Assembly: GCA_021199145.1 (NCBI GenBank)
Contig: JAJQIP010000223.1
Location: 1 to 7,677, forward strand
Origin: Porphyromonadaceae bacterium
Lineage (GTDB): Bacteria > Bacteroidota > Bacteroidia > Bacteroidales > UBA11471
DNA: 7,677 nucleotides
Direction: 5' to 3'
Shown here: positions 1-5,663 of the stretch, in pieces
How positions within the stretch are numbered: position 1 is the first letter of the stretch
How the letters are laid out: every line of letters begins with the position of its first letter
Program-made: the position numbers and the translations under genes
Notes under the pieces: model-generated
Told to the model about the DNA's origin: nothing
Seen by the model: only the letters and a program-made list of their open reading frames with translations
Database searches by the model: none

Positions 1-513
1 GACAAAGAGGGCCACAAATATGGAGAGGAGCGACCCGACAAAGACTTTGAACCAAATCATTTGGACGACCCATTCAATCGCTGTCGGGGTACCGCCTTGC
101 TCATATCCGCTTCGCATCATCTCTATGAAATCTGCCGTTTCGGGCGACAACTCATCCATACTTCCTAAAGCCTCCAACATGGCGGCAAACAGGGAGGAGA
201 GAAAATCGGGAGCGATGTATTGACAATAGATATACTCCCCCAATCCACTGATAAGCGAAGCGAAAAAAAATACGAAGATGCCGAACAGCCAAAGGGAGCC
301 GAACTTGCAGCCACCCCGCTGGCGGACAAAATCGCTCATGACAAGATATAGAGCCGCCGGTGTGGCGACAATCATCACGATCGACAAGGTACTGAATATC
401 GAAGCGTACCGACTGCCTACCGAAAAAAGGAAAAGTATCAGAAGGTATATGCCCATGAAAATGCCATACTGCATGGCATAATAGGTCAACGTCTTTTTCG
501 GTTGTTCTGTCAT
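1..513 (-). CDS. DUF4199 family membrane protein, C-terminus cut by window edge
   Basis: An uninterrupted minus-strand frame begins at the ATG at 511-513 (MTEQPKKTLTYYAMQYG) and stays open for 171 codons to position 1, so the stop lies outside the window. It has the layout of the DUF4199 family common in Bacteroidetes: a short polar N-terminus, hydrophobic segments at about residues 15-33, 37-59 and 72-95, a soluble stretch at about 96-148 with acidic residues (MDELSPETADF), and another hydrophobic segment from about 149. It is therefore an inner-membrane protein. Its biochemical role is unknown. The start is supported by a TACCTTTG promoter element about 28 bases upstream, implying a leader of roughly 23 bases. 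A 159-residue ORF in another frame over the same bases (152-631) has no membrane pattern and is a shadow. Family assignment is from recognition of the pattern, not a search. Confidence 0.8.
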   Translation of the reverse strand, partial: MTEQPKKTLTYYAMQYGIFMGIYLLILFLFSVGSRYASIFSTLSIVMIVATPAALYLVMSDFVRQRGGCKFGSLWLFGIFVFFFASLISGLGEYIYCQYIAPDFLSSLFAAMLEALGSMDELSPETADFIEMMRSGYEQGGTPTAIEWVVQMIWFKVFVGSLLSIFVALFV

Positions 514-540
514 ACGGTCGCTTTCCGATTGTTCCTTTTA

Positions 541-548
541 CAAAGGTA
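541..548 (-). promoter_or_regulatory. Bacteroidetes -7 promoter element for the DUF4199 gene
   Basis: The minus strand reads TACCTTTG, an exact TAnnTTTG match. A transcript starting about 5 bases downstream (near 536) would have a leader of about 23 bases before the ATG at 513. No clear TTG -33 box is seen at the expected 19-21 base spacing, so this is a half-supported promoter. Confidence 0.5.
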
Positions 549-698
549 TGATTTTTACAGAAATTGCAGGGAATCCCACCCATAAAATATGTGCGATCAA
601 ACTGTGACACAAACAGGTTCCGCTGTTTCATATTCTATTTATCTTATTAAATGTAAATAAGTTACGGCATTATCCCTACTTTTTTTTGTGGGGAAGTG

Positions 699-728
699 TT
701 GGCAAGTAAAAAATTTTATCTACTTTTG
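699..728 (+). promoter_or_regulatory. Promoter of the SRP RNA-tRNA-Thr unit
   Basis: TTG at 699-701, a 19-base spacer and TACTTTTG at 721-728 match the Bacteroidetes vegetative promoter consensus. The first base of the SRP RNA stem (733) lies 5 bases after the -7 box. This calibrates where transcription starts relative to the box in this genome. The rest of 514-698 is AT-rich and shows no gene. Confidence 0.8.
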
Positions 729-732
729 CGCC

Positions 733-828
733 GGGTAAGTCCTACACGGCCAGCTCCCTGTCAATCCCCCAGGGCTTGACCGCAGCAAGGGCAGCAGGTC
801 GTAGCGGCGCGATGTAGATTGCTTACCC
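733..828 (+). ncRNA. ffs: Signal recognition particle RNA, small bacterial (4.5S-like) type
   Basis: This is the RNA scaffold of the signal recognition particle, which binds Ffh and FtsY to target nascent membrane and secreted proteins. The ends pair as GGGTAAG (733-739) with CTTACCC (822-828), followed by CTACA (742-746) with TGTAG (813-817). The conserved Ffh-binding internal loop is recognisable as CAGG (770-773) facing AGCA (784-787), with AAGGG after it. The span of about 96 bases fits the small SRP RNA without an Alu domain. The apical part between the two loop strands (774-783, GCTTGACCGC) is not the usual GGAA tetraloop hairpin. A good promoter places transcription start at 733, and a tRNA begins 4 bases after the 3' end with no terminator between. 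Exact ends are inferred from pairing. Confidence 0.88.
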
Positions 829-832
829 ACTT

Positions 833-906
833 GCCGATATAGCTCAGTTGGCCAGAGCACGTGATTTGTAATCTCGGGGTCGAGGGTTCGAATCCCCCTA
901 TCGGCT
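833..906 (+). tRNA. tRNA-Thr, anticodon TGT
   Basis: A full cloverleaf can be folded. The acceptor stem is GCCGATA (833-839) with TATCGGC (899-905) and discriminator T906. The D-arm stem is GCTC/GAGC, the anticodon loop is TTTGTAA, and the T-loop is TTCGAAT. The anticodon TGT reads ACA threonine codons, and CCA is not encoded. Two stem positions do not pair: T opposite T in the anticodon stem (CGTGA/TCTCG) and A opposite C in the T stem (GAGGG/CCCCC). It sits 4 bases after the SRP RNA and before a strong terminator, so it is probably cut from the same primary transcript. Confidence 0.93.
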
Positions 907-915
907 CGACAAAAT

Positions 916-956
916 AAAAGGGAGTCTCTTTTAAGGATAAGAGGCTCCCTTTTTTT
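916..956. terminator. Bidirectional intrinsic terminator
   Basis: The 15-base arm 916-930 (AAAAGGGAGTCTCTT) pairs with 939-953, with one G-T wobble, around an 8-base loop. On the plus strand the stem runs into a T tract through 956, ending the SRP-tRNA transcript. On the minus strand the arm ends in TTTTATTTTG, so the same hairpin can end the convergent acetylesterase gene whose stop is at 978. Confidence 0.85.
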
Positions 957-977
957 CAAGGAAAAACCGCCGAACGG

Positions 978-2243
978 TCAATTCCCCTCCGGCTTTTCTA
1001 TCTCGGTAAAGGGACTGAGGTCCCATACAAATGTCTCAATGGCATCGGGATGAGCCGGGTCATATCCCTTGAAATCCTTGATATAACGGGCCAGCCCCAA
1101 TTTGTTGTCTTTGATACCCTGCAATACACACTGGGCAATCTGATAGGCTCCATATGGATTGAAGTGGGTATTGTCTTCCAAAGCCTCCGTCTGGCCGGGG
1201 AAAGTATTGGCAGGGTATTGCACAAAAGCCCGACGGGAATTTTCCACGCCCAAAGTCTCATAGAGTATCTTCGTCATCCCATTCAATTCTATCACAGGGA
1301 CACCCTCCTCCTCAGCCAACTTTCGCATGGCTACGGGGAATTCTCCATGGGTATCTTCTATCTTCCCGTCCTCTCCGAAACTTCGCCGTTGGGTCGGGGT
1401 GACAAAAACTATCGTTGCCCCCTTTTCCCGGGTTTTCACGATATACTCTTTCAGACTGGTATAAAACGAGGTCCACGGCCCCTTTCCCGCTCCTTTCTGT
1501 TTTTCGTCATTATGGCCAAACTCCACAAAGACATAATCCCCACTTTTCATCTGAGTAAGGGCTTTGTCAAAACGGCGTTCCGCCAAAAAAGTATTGGCGG
1601 CTCTCCCGCTCTCGGCATAGTTGGCGATGGCCACCTTGTCCGTGAAGAAGCGAGGTATCATCTGTCCCCAACTGCCCCACGGTTCGTTATCCTGATCTAC
1701 GACCGTCGAATTGCCGCACAAGAACACGGTAATCGGTTTCGTCGTTGGCTCTATCACCACCTCGGCCACCCGAGGAGCCGGACCGTTGAACTCAAGGGTC
1801 AGCTTGTCGTCCCAATTGAATTTGTTTTTCTCACGGGCGTTGATGCGAACCCGTTCGGTATCAGAGATACACGTATCCCGCTTGTTGACGATGAAACTCT
1901 CTTTCACATATTTCCCCGCTTTGGTCTTCTGCCGTTCGATGAAGAGTCGACGTGACTCCGCCCGCACGGTCGTCTCTCCTTCCGAAATCGCCGACCCCAA
2001 TTTCACGGTCACTTTGTAATTACCGTCGGGGACCTTTACCGAAAAGAAGAAAGGGGATTTCCCGTCAGCCGAAGGGAATTGGTCAAGGTCGAAACCATAG
2101 CCCAACGTGTCGTTATAAGCCTGGGTGGCCTCCACTCCGATATACCCCTTGGATGGGGTACCTGTAAAATCAAAACGATAGCTCTTCTGGGCATAAATAG
2201 CTGTCGTACAGAGCAACAGCACAGTGCACAATATCTGTTTCAT
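978..2243 (-). CDS. Secreted CE12-type rhamnogalacturonan acetylesterase (SGNH/GDSL hydrolase)
   Basis: The 421-residue product is predicted to remove acetyl esters from rhamnogalacturonan or related pectin. Residues 1-18 form a signal peptide (MKQILCTVLLLCTTAIYAQ). Residues about 20-168 look like the beta-rich N-terminal domain common in Bacteroidetes members (YRFDFTG start). The SGNH hydrolase domain follows. Block I is CGNSTVVDQ with the nucleophile Ser179; the conserved SG of block II is in YAESGRAANTF; block III is FGHND with Asn245; block V is DNTHF with Asp357 and His360. The first motif is GNS rather than the usual GDS. The ATG at 2243 was chosen because it begins the signal peptide; the 68 extra residues of the longest frame (from 2447) cross the promoter and the divergent gene. 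A purine-rich AGGAAAAGAG precedes the ATG. The gene is alone in its unit. The fold is confident, the exact substrate less so. Confidence 0.9.
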   Translation of the reverse strand: MKQILCTVLLLCTTAIYAQKSYRFDFTGTPSKGYIGVEATQAYNDTLGYGFDLDQFPSADGKSPFFFSVKVPDGNYKVTVKLGSAISEGETTVRAESRRLFIERQKTKAGKYVKESFIVNKRDTCISDTERVRINAREKNKFNWDDKLTLEFNGPAPRVAEVVIEPTTKPITVFLCGNSTVVDQDNEPWGSWGQMIPRFFTDKVAIANYAESGRAANTFLAERRFDKALTQMKSGDYVFVEFGHNDEKQKGAGKGPWTSFYTSLKEYIVKTREKGATIVFVTPTQRRSFGEDGKIEDTHGEFPVAMRKLAEEEGVPVIELNGMTKILYETLGVENSRRAFVQYPANTFPGQTEALEDNTHFNPYGAYQIAQCVLQGIKDNKLGLARYIKDFKGYDPAHPDAIETFVWDLSPFTEIEKPEGN

Positions 2244-2275
2244 CTCTTTTCCTATTAGTTTGACTCCGTCTTTTA

Positions 2276-2283
2276 CAAAGATA
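2276..2283 (-). promoter_or_regulatory. -7 promoter element for the acetylesterase gene
   Basis: The minus strand reads TATCTTTG (TAnnTTTG). Transcription would start near 2271, giving a leader of about 28 bases. No TTG is found at the -33 position (about 2303-2306), so the promoter may be weak or activator-dependent. That is an inference. Confidence 0.5.
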
Positions 2284-2321
2284 ATACAAATCCTTCTATC
2301 TTTTTCGGCAGGGGGACAAAG

Positions 2322-2352
2322 TTGTTCTTTTAAGCGAAGATTACTATTTTTG
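2322..2352 (+). promoter_or_regulatory. Promoter of the PBP4 gene, almost touching its start codon
   Basis: TTG at 2322-2324, a 20-base spacer and TATTTTTG at 2345-2352 match the Bacteroidetes consensus. Using the SRP RNA spacing as a guide, transcription would begin near 2357, one base before the ATG at 2358. It lies back to back with the acetylesterase promoter in the 114-base divergent gap. Confidence 0.7.
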
Positions 2353-2357
2353 CCTAC

Positions 2358-3839
2358 ATGAGAAACAAGCAACTGTTGAATAGGATTATCACGGTAGGTA
2401 CGACTCTTCTCTTCTTTTGGGGAACGACCGTATCGGCGGCGGGACAAGGGCCTGTACCCGACTTGAACTCTATCGGAGGAGAAAATGCCCTGACGGGCAT
2501 CTGCGTGATAGAGGCCGAATCAGGCCATGTCGTAACCTCCTATCGGGCAAATGACCTTCTCACACCCGCCTCCGTTCAAAAGCTCATCACGGCCTCCACA
2601 CTTCTGTTATGCCGACCGGCGGACAGCCGGCTTATCACCCGTCTCCAGTACGAAGGTTCTCTCTCTGCACAAGGAGGATTATGCGGTGACATTGTCATAC
2701 GGGGCTGCGGCGATCCCTCTTTAGGCTCCCAATACGGCGGCTGTCCACCGGCCACCTTCATCGAAAAGGCGGTCGAAGCGGTTCAGGCAGCCGGTATCCG
2801 CACCCTTTCGGGACGGGTCATTGCCGACGACAGGGTCATTTTCGACAGTCCCCTCTCCAGCAAATGGTTATGGGAAGATATCGGCAACTACTATGCCGCT
2901 GGATGCTATGGCCTCAACTTCTCCGACAACCGCATCTCCATCTCCTTTCGTACGGGTCTCCCCGGCAGCCGTCCTCAACTACTTGATATAGCCCCGAAAG
3001 TCGAGGGGCTACGCATCTACAACCATCTCTCGACCAACCGTTCCGGAATCGACAGTGCCTACATCTACGGGGCACCCTACGAATATTCCCGACGGCTATA
3101 CGGCTCTTTACCCGCCTCACGAAAACGCATCATCGTCAAGAGCGATATGCCCGACCCGCCCGCTTATCTGGCTTACCGACTGACTCAAGCCCTGCGGCAA
3201 GCGGGCATCTCGGTGACTCAGGAGGGCACGACAGCCCGACTTTTAGAGGAGGAGGGGACTCCTCTTCCCCCCTATGACCCCACTATGCCCCGATTGCTCG
3301 ACTTTGCCTCTCCTACTCTCCTCGACCTGTGGCGGCATACCCTGCTGGAGAGTGACAACCTCTATGCCGAGTCACTTTTGTGTCAAATCGGATTGACGGC
3401 CGACTCTGTTACGACCCTATCGGCAAGTCTGGAACAGCTAAAGAAAATCTGGCGGGACAACGGTCTGCCCATTGACGAAGCCTCTCTGTACGACGGATCG
3501 GGACTCTCTCCCATGAATCGCATTTCCCCGCTTATGCTCGGTCGCCTGTTGGTCTATGCCGCCAACCACGAAACCGTAGGGAAGTACCTTATCGACCTGC
3601 TGCCACATCCAGGTGAGGGGACGCTCCGACTCTTTATGGCCGATTCGCCCTACGCCTCTTCACTCCATCTCAAAAGCGGCAGCATGAGCGGAGTGCAATG
3701 TTATGCCGGCTACTATACAGGGAAACGCACCTATGTCATTGTCGTCATGGTAAATCATTTCACCGAACCCCGCAGACAGGTGCAACAGGAAATCGCCGAC
3801 ACCCTCAATCGCCTCCTGGATCAACTCAATCAAGAGTAA
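2358..3839 (+). CDS. dacB: D-alanyl-D-alanine carboxypeptidase/endopeptidase, PBP4 type (peptidase S13)
   Basis: The 493-residue product is a low-molecular-mass penicillin-binding protein that trims or cleaves peptidoglycan peptides in the periplasm. An N-terminal signal peptide (residues about 1-27, hydrophobic core TTLLFFWGTTVSA) exports it. All three active-site motifs are present in order: SxxK as SVQK at 72-75 with Ser72 as nucleophile, SxN as SDN at 332-334, and KSG at 439-441 where many relatives have KTG. DGSGLS at 379-384 and NRISPLMLG are typical of S13 enzymes. The long insert between SxxK and SxN and the total length fit PBP4. An in-frame TAA at 2331 and the lack of any other ATG make 2358 the earliest start, and the signal peptide starts there. 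No Shine-Dalgarno sequence precedes it. The gene is a single unit, divergent from the acetylesterase and convergent with the arabinofuranosidase. The symbol is by family. Confidence 0.93.
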   Translation: MRNKQLLNRIITVGTTLLFFWGTTVSAAGQGPVPDLNSIGGENALTGICVIEAESGHVVTSYRANDLLTPASVQKLITASTLLLCRPADSRLITRLQYEGSLSAQGGLCGDIVIRGCGDPSLGSQYGGCPPATFIEKAVEAVQAAGIRTLSGRVIADDRVIFDSPLSSKWLWEDIGNYYAAGCYGLNFSDNRISISFRTGLPGSRPQLLDIAPKVEGLRIYNHLSTNRSGIDSAYIYGAPYEYSRRLYGSLPASRKRIIVKSDMPDPPAYLAYRLTQALRQAGISVTQEGTTARLLEEEGTPLPPYDPTMPRLLDFASPTLLDLWRHTLLESDNLYAESLLCQIGLTADSVTTLSASLEQLKKIWRDNGLPIDEASLYDGSGLSPMNRISPLMLGRLLVYAANHETVGKYLIDLLPHPGEGTLRLFMADSPYASSLHLKSGSMSGVQCYAGYYTGKRTYVIVVMVNHFTEPRRQVQQEIADTLNRLLDQLNQE

Positions 3840-3889
3840 CCATAACGAAAGGCTCACTTTTCGAACTTATACCTTATTTATAAAGACTG

Positions 3890-3905
3890 AACGAAAATTT
3901 TCGTT
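3890..3905. repeat. 16-base perfect palindrome in the convergent spacer
   Basis: AACGAAAATTTTCGTT reads the same on both strands. It lies 50 bases after the PBP4 stop. It could fold as a weak hairpin (AACGAA/TTCGTT around AATT) at the end of the PBP4 transcript or be a protein-binding site. No T tract follows, so it is a poor terminator by itself. Confidence 0.5.
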
Positions 3906-3925
3906 ACGACCAGTTTGTTTAAAAA

Positions 3926-3964
3926 TTATGTGGGGCGGATGTATAACACATCCGCCCCACATAA
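3926..3964 (-). terminator. Strong hairpin terminator of the arabinofuranosidase gene
   Basis: Arms 3926-3942 and 3948-3964 pair perfectly over 17 bases around a 5-base loop (3943-3947). The core is GGGGCGGATGT with its complement. On the minus strand the stem is followed by TTTTTAAAC, which fits termination of the gene ending at 3986. On the plus strand no T tract follows, but the stem may still stop or protect the 3' end of the convergent PBP4 mRNA. Confidence 0.8.
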
Positions 3965-3985
3965 ATAACAGAAAAAGTCCCTATA

Positions 3986-5515
3986 TTACTCGACTTCAAG
4001 GGTGACAATGGAATGGGCGGGCAAAGTCACCTCAATGGCATCCTTCACCCATTTCGCCCCTTTGAAGGGAACCGGCTTCACCTTATTGGGCTTTTCAAAG
4101 GTATTGCAATCATCAATCTTCTTCGACGTGAGCATCGTCCCCGAAATTTGGTTTACAGGGGTATCGTCGAGCGTAATCCGAACTTTATAAGGATTGTCGA
4201 GGTCAATGTTGGCCAAGGAGATATGGATTTTGCCCTCATCGTCACGTGAGGCCGTCGCATCAATCAACGGTATTGTCCGCTCTTCCCGAACCGCCCGGGT
4301 AGGTGCCTGCATCTCCATCGGCAAGAAGAGGGCATCCTGGTGGGGCTTGTACATCTCAAACACGTAATAGGTCGGGGTAATCACCATCTTCTCCCCTTCG
4401 GTGAGAATCATCGATTGCAGGACATTCACCATCTGGGCGATGTTGGTCATACGTATGCGGTCGATATGGCGGTGGAACACATTCAGGGAGAGGGCCGCCA
4501 CGAAAGCGTCACGCATCGTGTTCTGTTGGTGGAGCTGCGTACCGGGTTCCGGTTCCCACCAAGTCCCCCACTCGTCAACCATGAGGCCAACCCGCTTTTG
4601 GGGGTCATATTTGTCCATGATATCCGTTGTTGCGGTAATGGTATTCTCTATATCCAGACATTTTCCTATGGTCCAATAATAATCCTCAGCGTCGAAATCG
4701 GTAGCCGACCCTTTCTTGCCTTGCCAACCGGTTACGGTATAGTAGTGAAGCGACATGGCGTTCATTTTCGAACCAATGCCCTTCATCAATGTCTCGGTCC
4801 ATTTCGGGTCAATACTTCCCGGGCCGCTGGCGATTTTGTAGAGACGGTTGCCGTCATAGTTGCGGCAGAAAGTGGTGTAGCGACGATAGAGGTCGACATA
4901 GTAGTCGGGTTTCATATTGCCTCCACAACCCCAACTTTCGTTTCCAATACCGACAAAATGTACGTTCCACGGCTTTTCCCGACCGTTCTCCCGACGCAGT
5001 CTGGCCATCGGGGTATCCCCGTCGGAAGTCATATATTCTACCCATTCGGCCATCTCCTCAACCGAGCCGCTGCCTAAGTTGAGACTCACATAAGGCTCGC
5101 AACCCAATATTTCACACAGATTGAGAAATTCGTGCGTACCGAAACTGTTATCCTCTATCAATCCGCCCCAATTGTTGTTGCTCATCTTGGGACGCTCAGC
5201 CCGTGGCCCGATACCGTCCTTCCAGTGATATTCGTCGGCAAAACAACCGCCCGGCCAACGCAGATTGGGAATGTTCAAACGCTTGAGTGCCTCCAGCACA
5301 TCGGTACGGTATCCGTTGGTGTTGGGTATGGAGGAATCTTCACCGACCCACAACCCACCGTAAATGCCGGTTCCGAGATGTTCGGCAAACTGGCCGTAAA
5401 TGTGACGACTGATTTTTTGTTCCCCTTGGGACGGGTGTACGGCAAGGACAATTGTTTCCTGACCCACGGCATAGGTACAGAGAAAGACAAAGAGCAAACA
5501 GAAAAGTTTTTTCAT
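3986..5515 (-). CDS. Secreted GH51 alpha-L-arabinofuranosidase
   Basis: The 509-residue product is predicted to release terminal alpha-L-arabinofuranose from arabinan or arabinoxylan side chains. Residues 1-18 form a signal peptide (MKKLFCLLFVFLCTYAVGQ) that would take it to the periplasm or beyond. GH51 hallmarks are in order: HIYGQFAEHLG near 39-48, NLRWPGGCFADEYHW at 84-98, GIGNESWGCGG at 189-199 with the acid/base Glu193, LHYYT at 256-260, and VDEWGTWW at 313-320 with the nucleophile Glu315. The C-terminal beta-sandwich ends at HSIVTLEVE, and the length is normal for the family. The ATG at 5513-5515 was chosen because MKKLF opens the signal peptide; a TTG three codons upstream is less likely. 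The gene has its own promoter and terminator. With the nearby acetylesterase it suggests use of pectin, but the two are not one operon. Confidence 0.95.
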   Translation of the reverse strand: MKKLFCLLFVFLCTYAVGQETIVLAVHPSQGEQKISRHIYGQFAEHLGTGIYGGLWVGEDSSIPNTNGYRTDVLEALKRLNIPNLRWPGGCFADEYHWKDGIGPRAERPKMSNNNWGGLIEDNSFGTHEFLNLCEILGCEPYVSLNLGSGSVEEMAEWVEYMTSDGDTPMARLRRENGREKPWNVHFVGIGNESWGCGGNMKPDYYVDLYRRYTTFCRNYDGNRLYKIASGPGSIDPKWTETLMKGIGSKMNAMSLHYYTVTGWQGKKGSATDFDAEDYYWTIGKCLDIENTITATTDIMDKYDPQKRVGLMVDEWGTWWEPEPGTQLHQQNTMRDAFVAALSLNVFHRHIDRIRMTNIAQMVNVLQSMILTEGEKMVITPTYYVFEMYKPHQDALFLPMEMQAPTRAVREERTIPLIDATASRDDEGKIHISLANIDLDNPYKVRITLDDTPVNQISGTMLTSKKIDDCNTFEKPNKVKPVPFKGAKWVKDAIEVTLPAHSIVTLEVE

Positions 5516-5540
5516 GGCTGACAATTATAGGATTTAATTG

Positions 5541-5557
5541 AGTGTATTTTTTACACT
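5541..5557 (-). promoter_or_regulatory. Hairpin at the 5' end of the arabinofuranosidase mRNA
   Basis: AGTGTA (5541-5546) and TACACT (5552-5557) form a perfect 6-base stem with a 5-base loop. With transcription starting near 5561 the stem would begin only a few bases from the mRNA 5' end, inside a leader of about 45 bases. It may protect the message or affect translation. It has no GC-rich core and no T tract, so it is not a terminator. Confidence 0.4.
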
Positions 5558-5565
5558 ATTTGTGA

Positions 5566-5597
5566 CAAATGTAGAGGATAAAAAGAATATCTCCAAA
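5566..5597 (-). promoter_or_regulatory. Promoter of the arabinofuranosidase gene
   Basis: On the minus strand TTTG (5597-5594), a 20-base spacer and TACATTTG (5573-5566) give a full match to the Bacteroidetes consensus. The -33 box touches the outer arm of the adjacent inverted repeat, so upstream transcription ends right where this promoter begins. Confidence 0.8.
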
Positions 5598-5663
5598 TTT
5601 TCAGGAATAAAAAAAAGATAGCGGGCCATATGGCTCGCTATCTTTTTTTTATTCCTGAAAATT
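5596..5663. terminator. Long inverted repeat acting as terminator after the GGGtGRT gene
   Basis: Two 32-base arms (5596-5627 and 5632-5663) pair completely except for one G-T wobble, around the loop ATAT. The inner 11 pairs (GATAGCGGGCC) flanked by eight A and eight T make a classic terminator in both directions. An extra 13 pairs (arm AATTTTCAGGAAT) lie outside the T tract. It begins at the stop codon of the GGGtGRT reading frame (5662-5664), so it ends that operon. Confidence 0.88.

Noticed and set aside
152..631. Minus-strand ORF of 159 residues
   Set aside because: It overlaps the DUF4199 gene in another frame, is rich in Arg/His/Phe with no family pattern, and begins upstream of the gene's promoter element.
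720..959. Minus-strand ORF of 79 residues containing DRGIRTLDPEI
   Set aside because: It is the antisense of the SRP RNA and tRNA-Thr; this peptide type is a familiar false call over tRNA genes.
1050..1955. Plus-strand ORF of 301 residues
   Set aside because: It lies wholly antisense to the acetylesterase, whose catalytic motifs and signal peptide are clear.
2244..2447. N-terminal extension of the acetylesterase frame
   Set aside because: It crosses both divergent promoters and the start of the PBP4 gene and would bury the signal peptide.
4340..5077. Plus-strand ORF of 245 residues
   Set aside because: It is antisense to the GH51 catalytic region and shows no recognisable domain.
978..5515. 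A pectin polysaccharide utilisation locus
   Set aside because: Only two pectin-type enzymes are present, in separate units with a cell-wall gene between them, and no susC, susD or hybrid two-component regulator is visible.
5596..5663. CRISPR repeat or insertion-sequence end
   Set aside because: It is a single inverted repeat without spacers, direct repeats or a transposase; its core is a standard terminator.
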